This document shows positions 27,401-34,492 of a stretch of DNA of 64,000 nt, one piece after another. Where the stretch lies: contig OW387145.1 in NCBI GenBank assembly GCA_936440205.1, positions 28,461,075 to 28,525,074 of the forward strand, given 5' to 3'. Made by a program: the position numbers and the translations under genes. Below the pieces are notes generated by a model, which was not told the DNA's origin, did no database searches, and worked only from the letters and a program-made list of their open reading frames with translations. The stretch's first letter is position 1; the number at the start of each line of letters is the position of its first letter. The DNA comes from Lepidonotus clava. Its lineage: Eukaryota > Annelida > Polychaeta > Phyllodocida > Polynoidae.

Positions 27401-29861
27401 TAGTCCATTTTATAAAGGTACAATGTTGTGGAATAATCTACCTGTTGAAACCCAGAATTGTAACAACAAATTTGAATTTAAATTGCAAATCAATAGAATG
27501 TTCAAGTTTTTCGATGAGGGAATGATTTAATTATATGTAATATATTTAGTTTTTTTGTCATTGTTACATATAATACATTTTGTGATTATTGTTATAATTT
27601 GATCTGGAAGACCAGGGGGGTTACCCCTGAAGATTGATTCAGAAAAAAAAAGAAAAAAAGAGAGAAAAAAAGAGGGGTGTTTATACTAAATTTAGAGCAG
27701 ATAACATTATACCTTTCGGATGATTTCATATTTATATCATTAGCTCTTACCTCATTAAATGAAATAAAATGTAACAGATGGTTGGAAATCCTAACCCCCC
27801 AATGTAACCAAACCTTGAAAGTTACAACAAAAATTACCTGGTTCATGATGGCGGGAAGTAAAGTTGGTTACGACACGTTGTCTTCCGGTCAGCTGACCAG
27901 ATAATAAGTGAAAGAATACTATAGATTGCCTATATTCTGACGAAGTAACTTTTTCAAATACTATTTCTTATTTGAATACAAATGCACCATGTTTTTCTTT
28001 AAAATACTGTCATGTGAAATTATAACGTACATCCAAAGATCCGAAGAAAAGAAGGGAAAATCACAATTTTACTAGCCCACAGGATTTTTACTAGCACCCG
28101 GTACTAATAACTATGTAAAGGAAAAATCTCTACCATGAAATATTTTCATAATTATCCCTTGCTTTGTTCTCAAAAGAGAGCAGCATAAAACACAATGAAA
28201 CATGGCCATTTAGTTGGCCAAATTTTCTAAAGTGTATGAAAAGCAGTCAAATATAATAGCCGTTCCCCAATAGGAATCAATGCTAAAGCCTGCAAGACTG
28301 GCCCATGATGTCTAATCTTGAAATGATTTAAATGGCACCTTTTGAGTGGCTGACAAACTTATACATCTTCCAATTTATCAAAGTTCAGAATTCATTATTT
28401 TTTACTTTTAGCATTACTTGGGTGGTACAGAAAAACTAATGTTTGCATATTCCAGGATTACACAATGCGGGATGAGCTTATTGCTAGGGACTCATTTCTT
28501 TTCCTTATGGGCCAATGCATACTGATACAGTGTAAAGATTTGTTAAATCAAATAGAAATATGCAAACACTTAAAAAAAACCTTCCTTCTTCAAACTCAAA
28601 GAGACCTAATAAGGAATATCAATAACTGTATTAACAGCCATTTCTAAATAAAATCATGAATTTGATGAAGATTTCAAAACTTAGTATCGAATCATATTAT
28701 CATGAAGCCACTTGTGTCAAGTTACTTACCCAGGCCTAACCTAAATTTCGTTACCCCGTTTCAAATGGAAGGTCTATAAATAAGTCTTCCATAAGAATTA
28801 AGGTAAGCCCAAGGGTTTAAAAAAAACAAATAAAAAAACACTAGGAGTAGGACAGGCCTAGCCCTAGGTCGGGTTACCTAAACATACCAACTTTTAGTTT
28901 TATGCCTTCATTATGTCAGTCACAACCGATCTTGTGAACATTGTATATTATGCTCCCTCTCTTGGATTCTCTTATCCCTTTGAATTTGATACTTCGGCTG
29001 TTTCATTCTGAGCGTGACCAAAAAAAACTGACGTCATCTGGCTATGTGATTTCTAGATCTAGATCTAGCCTATATAGGCCTAGATGCTTAGAAACTAGAT
29101 CTAGATCTAATCTGAAGCTGACGTCAGCTGATTGTTTCTAAATTAACAATAACAGACATCCTGTCGTATGATATACGTTGTTTCACTTAAGATATGCTGA
29201 ACCAGAACATAACTTAAAAACAGAACTTCAACCTGTAACTTGTCTTATTTGTAAAACGACAGAAACTATGGAGATGAATACACTTCTCACCTGATATGTG
29301 GAATTCCCACTCCACCTTGTAGTATTTTGTAGAGTTTACTTTCATATAATAATTGCGGATGTCTTGCTTTGTGTGATTCGAGTTTGACAGCAACCTCCTG
29401 CAAATAAAATCAACCAATGCGATTCAGAAAAGATGCGAGGATGCTAAATCAAGGGTCCCTGACACTGAAAGGGCACCGACAGAGGACTTGTTTGACAGCA
29501 ATCGGGGGGCAACAGCAGTGAAGCAAACTATCATGGCTGCCTTCCGGTTTGCCATCAGCAAAATTCAACGTAAAGAAGCTCCATTTGCTAACTGTATGGT
29601 TATATTAGTCGTTAGAACTACCGATTAAATTAAAATATAGATATTTTTCTACAAAGTTCAGTGAAATTTTAAGTCATAATGTGTGAAAGTATGTAAGATC
29701 TTGGGTGAGGAAAAAAAGGGATCACGAACCTCGCCACTCGTTATGTTTATTCCTAGGTAGATGTCTCCGAAAGAACCACTCCCGATTTTTCGTACTAATC
29801 GGTATTTCCCGTAGACGAGAAATTCCGATTTCCCCGCAGTTTGAGCGCAAGCCATGTTCAT
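6225..29861 (-). CDS. CSNK1A1: casein kinase I alpha, 7 exons, 3' end missing
   Basis: Serine/threonine kinase of the CK1 family. In animals CK1 alpha primes beta-catenin and Ci/Gli for degradation and acts in the cytosol and nucleus. Exons on the minus strand: 29861-29730, 29397-29291, 17914-17788, 11793-11695, 11476-11258, 7084-7010 and 6411-6225, all with GT-AG borders and compatible phases. Together they encode 315 residues against about 337 in human, so only the short C-terminal tail is missing. Visible in order: glycine loop [19 protein letters not shown] with the catalytic lysine, HRDIKPDN catalytic loop, [11 protein letters not shown], the CK1 signature region [20 protein letters not shown], and the C-lobe [14 protein letters not shown]. 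Identity to the alpha subtype is clear from [16 protein letters not shown] and [20 protein letters not shown]. Two starts are possible, ATG at 29861 or 29855. Introns 2, 3 and 5 are large and repeat-bearing. Upstream (29862-30230) no TATA box is evident. Confidence 0.95.
6412..7009 (-). other. CK1 alpha intron 6
   Basis: 598-bp intron. Donor GTGAGT, acceptor ACTCGGCAG. Nothing else recognised. Confidence 0.8.
7010..7084 (-). CDS. CSNK1A1: CK1 alpha exon 6
   Basis: 75 bases, 25 codons. Acceptor TCCTCCAG|GCG, donor AAG|GTGAGT. Encodes [19 protein letters not shown] and VEILCK, the C-lobe segment expected after WQGLK in CK1 alpha. Confidence 0.94.
7085..11257 (-). other. CK1 alpha intron 5 (4.2 kb)
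   Basis: No mobile-element ends recognised. A perfect 11-bp hairpin, TTCCTGGAAGG with its complement and a 5-base loop, lies at 9122-9148. A near-palindromic GGTTACCATGGTTACC sits near 9447. The rest is AT-rich with no clear content. Confidence 0.75.
11258..11476 (-). CDS. CSNK1A1: CK1 alpha exon 5 (DFG, activation segment)
   Basis: 219 bases, 73 codons. Begins [20 protein letters not shown] (DFG motif and the basic phosphate-binding patch), continues through [20 protein letters not shown] and [20 protein letters not shown], and ends [11 protein letters not shown] at donor AAG|GTGACG. GC content is markedly higher than in the flanking introns, as expected for a real exon. Confidence 0.96.
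11477..11694 (-). other. CK1 alpha intron 4
   Basis: 218-bp phase-0 intron. Donor GTTAGT, acceptor CCTCCACAG. Confidence 0.85.
11695..11793 (-). CDS. CSNK1A1: CK1 alpha exon 4 (catalytic loop)
   Basis: 99 bases, exactly 33 codons, between acceptor TTTTTCAG|ATG and donor AAG|GTTAGT. Encodes [20 protein letters not shown] and [13 protein letters not shown], including the HRDIKPDN motif with the catalytic Asp and metal-binding Asn. Confidence 0.95.
11794..17787 (-). other. CK1 alpha intron 3 (6.0 kb) with GC-rich islands
   Basis: The intron is mostly AT-rich but contains short GC-rich islands near 12.48-12.62, 13.36-13.70, 14.07-14.25 and 15.67-15.73 kb (the last after a long C run). Motifs include TGAGTCA (AP-1 type) near 12,525 and TGACGTCA (CRE) near 12,620. 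Two perfect hairpins lie at 14753-14778 (11-bp stem) and 15170-15204 (10-bp stem), both built on CGAGGTT. An A-run lies near 17,422. No exon or RNA gene was recognised. Confidence 0.8.
17788..17914 (-). CDS. CSNK1A1: CK1 alpha exon 3
   Basis: 127 bases: acceptor TTCTTTGTAG|A, donor CAA|GTGAGT. Encodes [36 protein letters not shown] and VLMLADQ, that is the hinge region and helices D/E of the kinase. The [12 protein letters not shown] segment is diagnostic for CK1 and matches the alpha subtype closely. Confidence 0.95.
20030..20170 (+). promoter_or_regulatory. TATA-containing motif cluster inside intron 2
   Basis: Contains a CArG-like CCAAAATAGC near 20,040 and a TGTATATATAGCTC TATA-like stretch near 20,100, followed by GC-rich sequence. 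No reading frame or splice donor that I trust follows. This could be an enhancer, an unannotated promoter or coincidence. Confidence 0.25.
22483..22582 (+). repeat. small dispersed repeat, copy 1
   Basis: Shares a core (TTAGCCTGCAGGTGCTTAAA, then GGTAGGGAGAATTG) with copies at 25958-26036 (minus) and 30294-30389 (plus). No coding capacity. The family is unknown to me. Each copy is about 80-100 bp, begins near ATAGTTTTCC and ends near GGGAGAATT. Confidence 0.65.
23340..23565 (+). promoter_or_regulatory. CCAAT / X-box / TATA cluster inside intron 2
   Basis: On the plus strand: CCAATCAG at about 23,345, the RFX-type X-box GTCACCATGGAAAC at about 23,445, a GC-rich segment with GCGGCCGCCATG at about 23,460, and TATAAATAG at about 23,556. 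Order and spacing resemble a core promoter with upstream elements. It is opposite in direction to the host kinase gene. No convincing reading frame follows, so the call rests on motifs only. Confidence 0.35.
24046..24521. mobile_element. hAT-like non-autonomous element (MITE)
   Basis: 476 bp with terminal inverted repeats CAGGGCTTGACAAATC at both ends. CAGGG-starting termini are characteristic of many hAT elements. A 7-bp direct repeat CCATTCA (24041-24047 and 24522-24528) overlaps the end, so the exact target duplication is ambiguous. GGGCAACC motifs recur near both ends as subterminal repeats. No transposase frame. Confidence 0.65.
25958..26036 (-). repeat. small dispersed repeat, copy 2
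   Basis: Reverse-strand copy of the repeat at 22483 and 30294 (core AGCCTGCAGGT and GGTAGGGAGAATT). It abuts the 5' edge of the LINE fragment, so the LINE may have inserted beside it. Confidence 0.6.
26037..27675 (+). mobile_element. LINE (non-LTR retrotransposon) fragment with reverse transcriptase
   Basis: 5'-truncated LINE. Reverse-transcriptase blocks in order: [13 protein letters not shown] (~26,085), [16 protein letters not shown] (~26,190), [20 protein letters not shown] (~26,355) and FADGCVLY (~26,450). In the last block the second catalytic Asp is replaced by Gly. After a roughly 250-bp insertion the thumb/C-terminal part resumes ([47 protein letters not shown]) and ends near 27,531. 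Further frame breaks occur at about 26,145 and after 27,276. The 3' UTR has a GGGGGTTACCCC hairpin and an A/G-rich tail to 27,675. General form fits the Jockey/CR1 group; clade not assigned. Inactive. Confidence 0.85.
26512..26766. mobile_element. insertion splitting the LINE, inverted-repeat ends
   Basis: Interrupts the LINE frame between the FADG block and the LQQDL block. The ends are weakly inverted-repeated (TTGTGCAGA at the left, TCTGCACAA at the right), and the right part is dense in CACGTG/GATCACC palindromes near 26,705-26,760. Likely a small MITE; target duplication not resolved. Confidence 0.4.
29025..29131. promoter_or_regulatory. imperfect palindrome with two CRE sites
   Basis: TGACGTCA occurs at 29029-29036 and again at 29119-29126 inside the perfect palindrome AGCTGACGTCAGCT. 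Between them a perfect 15-bp inverted pair (TAGATCTAGATCTAG at 29054 and its complement at 29095) brackets GCCTATATAGGC. The whole lies 160 bp downstream of CK1 alpha exon 2 within intron 2. CRE sites bind CREB/ATF-type bZIP proteins; a regulatory role here is inferred. It could instead be a small palindromic transposon relic. Confidence 0.4.
29291..29397 (-). CDS. CSNK1A1: CK1 alpha exon 2 (VAVKLES lysine, helix C region)
   Basis: 107 bases: acceptor TTATTTGCAG|GAG, donor ATCAG|GTGAGA. Encodes EVAVKLES with the ATP-contacting lysine, then [18 protein letters not shown] and QGGVGIPHI. It ends in phase 2, and the AG joins the A that opens exon 3 to make an Arg codon. Confidence 0.93.
29398..29729 (-). 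other. CK1 alpha intron 1
   Basis: 332-bp intron from donor GTTCGT to acceptor TTATTTGCAG. No other feature recognised in it. Confidence 0.85.
29730..29861 (-). CDS. CSNK1A1: CK1 alpha exon 1 (start, glycine-rich loop)
   Basis: Encodes the N-terminus and the ATP-binding glycine loop ([15 protein letters not shown]), ending at TSGE. The donor reads GAG|GTTCGT, a weaker than usual site. In-frame ATGs lie at 29861 and 29855; the second gives an N-terminus beginning [12 protein letters not shown], closer in length to other CK1 alpha proteins. The open frame continues upstream to a TTG at 29882 without another ATG. Confidence 0.93.
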
Positions 29862-30230
29862 GGGTCCATATATACAATCCAAGAGGTGTGGAAGGGATGA
29901 AATGTAGGTGAATTAACAAAATCCAACGCGAAATACCCTCAATTCCACATCTTCTTGGTGACGTGAGCTCGCAAACAAAGTGCGCAGGGGCTTCTGGGTA
30001 ATGACAAAGTCAAGGCGACGACTGTCGACAAATCGATGTAGGCTGATCGACGGTACTTTCCCGCCTTGGGTCCGCGAACTTCCCTGGCTTAGTGGGAATT
30101 TCCCCGAGATAACATGTCATGATGACATGTACATGTAGTAGGCCTATACCAAGGACAAATGTTTCCTTTAGGCAAAAAAGAAAACAGACCGTGAGTAAGT
30201 AAGAATTAGGCCGGGGGGGGGGGGGCATTT
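29862..30230 (-). promoter_or_regulatory. 5' flank of CK1 alpha
   Basis: Sequence upstream of the kinase start on the minus strand. It is richer in CpG than the introns and shows no TATA box, as is common for housekeeping genes. It ends at a G run (30,211-30,222). The transcription start cannot be set from sequence. Confidence 0.4.
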
Positions 30231-30293
30231 TTTAGATGATTTGAACATTTATTTATTACAAATTCATTTACAGCAAATTTTCATATATTTTCT

Positions 30294-30389
30294 ATAGTTT
30301 TCCAAGTGTTTTTCTCGACATAATTGCTCAAATTTAGCCTGCAGGTGCCTAAAATACTATAAATCAGCTATCTGTGGTAGGGAGAATTG
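30294..30389 (+). repeat. small dispersed repeat, copy 3
   Basis: Same repeat as at 22483 (plus) and 25958 (minus): TTTAGCCTGCAGGTGCCTAA and GGTAGGGAGAATTG, followed by a C run. Lies upstream of the kinase gene. Confidence 0.6.
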
Positions 30390-30748
30390 CCCCCCCCCCC
30401 CCCAAGACCCGGGTTACAAAATTAATTATTAATTTTCTAATAGTTCTAGTGTTTTTATTTTTCATTTTTATAAAGGAGGGTCAGGGTTTGTCCCCCTAGA
30501 GCACTGGCTCTATCCGCCCCTGGGAAGGGGGGGGGGGTATTTAACAATTTTTGCAATAAAATTTACCTACATTTAAAATTAAAATGTATACCTAGCTAGG
30601 CCCCCTATTGTTTGTTGTCTTTGGTTTTATACTTGAGGAAAAATGAAGGATAATTGAATGTTCAAATTTCAGGCATGATATCGAGCAAGTTGGGCTAACA
30701 TATAGGCCTATAGATCTACCTTATTAATTCATCATCAAAAATGTAAAT

Positions 30749-30975
30749 TACTGTAAAACCCCTAATTTAAGCCTCGGCTTAAATAAGGGTTAGTTTATGA
30801 AATAAGAGCCAAATAGTCCTCCACTTTAAGGGTGCGGCTTAAATTAGGGGTTTACATAAGCTTGATTGCAATGGCATACATGGAAAAAAATTAAGAAAAA
30901 ATGGCTCATAGATAAACCCAAAAGTTGGGGTGCGGCTTAAATTAGGGTGCGGCTTAAATTAGGGGTTTTATGGTA
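30749..30975. mobile_element. TA-flanked MITE (Tc1/mariner-like)
   Basis: Inverted termini with a shared core AAAACCCCTAATTTAAGCC (30755-30773 and complement 30951-30969), flanked by TA on both sides (30749-30750, 30974-30975). Element body 30751-30973, 223 bp. The motif TGCGGCTTAAATTAGGG recurs internally at about 30,832 and 30,931. TA duplication is typical of Tc1/mariner elements. Non-coding. Confidence 0.7.
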
Positions 30976-32223
30976 TATGAAAATCTCACCCATTTTTTTT
31001 CTTATTTTTTGTGTGTAGACAAGATCCATGTCTTCATTGGTAATTTTAATTTAGACCGCCTTTACACTTATGGATGAACAGCCACCAATGACATGTCATT
31101 ATAAAATTCTACAAAATATCAATCAAAGCAATATTAAAACTGGCATGCAGGGTAAAATGGGCGTAGATCTATATCGCGCATCTTATTCAGTAACCAAAGA
31201 ACATCATTACATGTTTACGTTTATGTTTTCATATAGAACCATATCAGATGTATCTCCTGGAGATAATTAACATTCCCTACCTTTAACCCTTTAAAGGATA
31301 GGGAGTGAAAATGTAATAATCTATTAAATTTTTTCAAATTCATATTGTGCATATTAGGCTTCAGGGGCGGATCAAGTCTTCTAAACTCATTAACTTGTCT
31401 CCTGGTACAACTTTTGCCTTGTCAAATTGACAGTCATAAAATAGAAAGGTTTGGCACTGTCAAAAACTCAACCTGACTGATGGGCCGTCAAAAAGTTGTC
31501 AAATATGATTTGCGCTTTTTGAGGTCTCTTTGACCCTCATTTAATTCAATTATACTTATTTTCTCCCATTATTACTAACCTGTTCTTCAGAGATGAGATG
31601 CTCCATCTTAATTGTTTAATGAGTTGTATATGGGATAAGCATTATTTCACAGTCATTGGAACTGAACTGCTGTTAAGTTGCAAATATCTAAGCAGCCTTT
31701 GGTAGTCACAATTATGATTTTACTTTGAAAAAGGTGTTTACAAAGAACAATCCACAGTTCCAATTAGAATTATCTTAGAATTATACCTAAAATTATATTG
31801 CTAAAGAAATTGGTACTTTCTGTAATAATTCTTTTCATAATATCCAATATTGTAGTGATTTGAGTTGTAAGATGACTTTGAAAGGGTTTATTCTAGTAGA
31901 AACATGTCTCACGATCGGCAAGTCCGTCACGCGGTGCGTTAGTTCTAGTTTCTGCCACAGGTGGCACCGGGGGCGTTCCCGTGTCGATTACGACATTACA
32001 TATATTTATCATGCTTAAATGATAAAATGACGTAAAGTGATTATCTGTTTCCTCCTTAATTGCAGTGCAGTGCCCCCTAGATATGACAAGTTTTTGACAA
32101 GTTTTTGACAAATTTATGATAACTATCTGATGATGTAGTTGTCAAAAACTCTTCTTTTTGGTAACAATGCCAAACTTGTCATGAACTTGTATTTACGTAT
32201 TAAATTTGTGGACGGTGCAGCTG
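30976..32223. other. unassigned intergenic DNA
   Basis: No gene recognised. A perfect palindrome TGCCACAGGTGGCA lies at 31953-31966 in a locally GC-rich patch (31,905-31,990). TTTTTGACAAGT motifs repeat at 32,090-32,115. Confidence 0.35.
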
Positions 32224-32340
32224 TCCACAAGGAGGGTTTGGAAGGGGTTTCCCCTCCCATGGAGGCGGGTACAGGGGGCCACCACCACAAAATTGTTGAA
32301 AAATTAACCTCACATTCATGCAATATGAGGTATTCTGAGG
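32224..32340 (+). repeat. direct repeat, left copy
   Basis: Resembles 33019-33127 (AAGGAGGGT, TTCCCCTCCCAT, TGTTGAAAA-TTAACCTC, CATTCATGCA). The pair brackets the TTAA-flanked element, about 795 bp apart. Family unknown. Confidence 0.5.
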
Positions 32341-32353
32341 TACTTATTTCGCC

Positions 32354-32931
32354 TTAAAGCCGGTGTAACGTCTTAGAGGACATCGTTATTTGCTACATTG
32401 TATCTCCCTCAGCGCTGCTAACATCAACAGCTGCAGATTACTTTCATTGCAAACATTCTAATAGACGAACCTCCTGCGCGACGAGGGTAATAAACATGAA
32501 TCTTGCAGAAACCCACCCTTCACTCTCCATGTATAGGTGCTATCACTATGGCAACCCCTACTGTTAATTATGGGGAGCAAACATCTGACTGGGAGAGTGA
32601 CAGTATAAATTTGGTTATAACTCAATTATTGTATAAGATAGACCCACAGTATGAGTGACAAAGTTGTTGAGAAATATATGTTGTCCTTTAAAATGATATT
32701 TAATTTGTTCCATCTATAATGGGTTATGAATAAATTAAGATTTTGTTGGTCATGGTTCACTGACCCCCACTGTTTTCAATGGGCACATGGTGGTTTGTTT
32801 AACCCTCGTTCAGTCAGGCGTGACCAATGTGACGTCACGCCGGTTACTAGAATGTCGCGGTCTGGAACATTGTTAGGCTTATGGGTGGAGACCTTAACGT
32901 TAGAAATGCATGGACGATACTCCGGCTTTAA
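32354..32931. mobile_element. TTAA-flanked MITE (piggyBac/Kolobok-type target)
   Basis: Termini AGCCGGTGTAACGTC (from 32358) and AGCCGGAGTATCGTC (complement, ending 32927) form an imperfect inverted repeat. Both are flanked by TTAA (32354-32357, 32928-32931), with a further CC/GG symmetry outside. About 570 bp, no transposase frame. It carries different termini from the other TTAA element at 1408-2133. Confidence 0.65.
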
Positions 32932-33018
32932 GGGATGATAGTTTTTTTTCCAGCATTTTTCATATGTATATCCATTCCTCTAGAGAACGATAGTGTATTG
33001 GCCTATGTAGGAGTGCAT

Positions 33019-33127
33019 ATGTGGCAAAGGAGGGTATAGAAGGGACTTCCCCTCCCATTAGGGGGATATTGGGTGCCACCCGCAGTAAAATGTTGAAAAG
33101 TTAACCTCTCATTCATGCATACTGAGG
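33019..33127 (+). repeat. direct repeat, right copy
   Basis: Second copy of the repeat at 32224-32340, followed directly by a T run and a G run (33,123-33,184). Confidence 0.5.
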
Positions 33128-33184
33128 TTTTTTTTAATTTTTTTAATTTACTTTTTTTTTTTTTTTTTGGGGGGGGGGGGGGGA

Positions 33185-34352
33185 GGTGCAAGGCCGATCC
33201 ATCCCTTATAATAAGGGTGATGGCTAAATGTACTCATTGTAAGCCATGTTGGGTCATTCTATATGTTTGCCTATATCTGAGGACAATTAACATAAAATGA
33301 GCAATATACCATTGTGCGTGATACAACCCTGTTTTACCCTATTGCCTGAATAATTTTGCACCCTAATGAGAAAAGAAAACAACAATACTTTTTCCATTAT
33401 TCAGTTATGCAAGAGTTGATAATGTGATAGTGTGATGAATTGTAGACTATTCTGTGATTGTAGGCACGAAATTGAGAAGGCTATAAGTTGGCAATAATTA
33501 TTGGTAAAAGATGTAGAATTAATCCCTACAATCAAATTGTTGAATGATAGAAAATTGCCTTGTAGAAATGAAATAACATGTCTGTACAAAATTAAGAACG
33601 AAAGCACAAATAATTGATTAGGAAAGTATATAACTGGAAATGACCCCTATAAGGGTCAACAAGATCATAGGAAGCTGCTTAAGGCCATATAAAGCGTGGA
33701 TTAGAACAAAATAAACAGTCCCTTTATGGTATTCACTTTGTTCACACCTCTTTCTTCCAGGTACGAACTATCTCTTGACTTAGACGATTAAAGACTATGG
33801 TGCATGAGGCACAAAGAGCTTAATTAGGACCAAGCTAGAAAACAGGCGGCACAAGTCTACCTAAGCAAACATATGACGTTATAATTACGGTGCAGCAATG
33901 TTCTGTTTAGTTCTGCTTTGGTTCTTGTTACGTTATTTTGATGGCACCCAAAAACATCTTTAGAACCTAACATTGCGACGTTGCACTGTAACATTATTGT
34001 CACGTTTTGTAACGTTCTTTCATGTCACAATAACTTTACTTAACATTCTTTATTAGTTAGGTCTCAATTTCACCAAAATATAACCTTATTATAACGTGTT
34101 TTTTTTATAAGTCATAACTATACCTAAAAACATGTTACTGTTACGTGAGAATTGGGCAGGTATCAGACTAACCAAAAAAGTACAGTCACAGAACGTTCTT
34201 GTTACGTAGCTGCTTGCCTGGGTAACGATTAGTATGATCAATAAGATTAATCATTTGATTAAATGAGAATTTTGCCCATTGTAATTAAATATAGCAAATT
34301 AAGTTATGAATTAAGAGTGGGAAGAATAAGTAAAAGCCGTTCCAGACCAGTT
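33185..34352. other. unassigned DNA, possible old LTR
   Basis: No gene. Around 33,685-33,715 a CCATATAAAG TATA-like box and an AATAAA occur close together, as in some LTRs, but I could not find paired ends or a target duplication. Confidence 0.25.
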
Positions 34353-34492
34353 CCAGACCCCGTCCTGACCCCGTCCTGATCCCCACTGACCCCCTCCTGA
34401 CCCCCTCCTGACCCACTTCTGACTCACTCCTGACCCTCTCCTGACCCCATCCTGACCCCATCCTGACCCCCTCCTGACCCCCTCCTAACATT
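34353..34492 (+). repeat. C-rich minisatellite, ~10-11 bp unit
   Basis: Tandem variants of TCCTGACCCC / CTCCTGACCCC. It directly precedes the 18-bp array and may be its older flank. Confidence 0.8.

Larger units (their letters stand above)
17915..29290 (-). other. CK1 alpha intron 2 (11.4 kb)
   Basis: Large intron holding several separate items listed on their own: a CRE-bearing palindrome (29.0-29.1 kb), a LINE fragment, a hAT-like element, two copies of a small dispersed repeat, and promoter-like clusters at 20.0-20.1 and 23.3-23.6 kb. It also has a poly-A tract near 24,717-24,745 and a CTTCC/T-rich run at 22,205-22,242. The remainder (for example 18.0-20.0 and 27.7-29.0 kb) shows nothing I recognise. 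Confidence 0.85.

Noticed and set aside
33380-33890. Possible solo LTR
   Set aside because: TATA-like and AATAAA signals are close together, but no defined ends, target duplication or second copy is seen.
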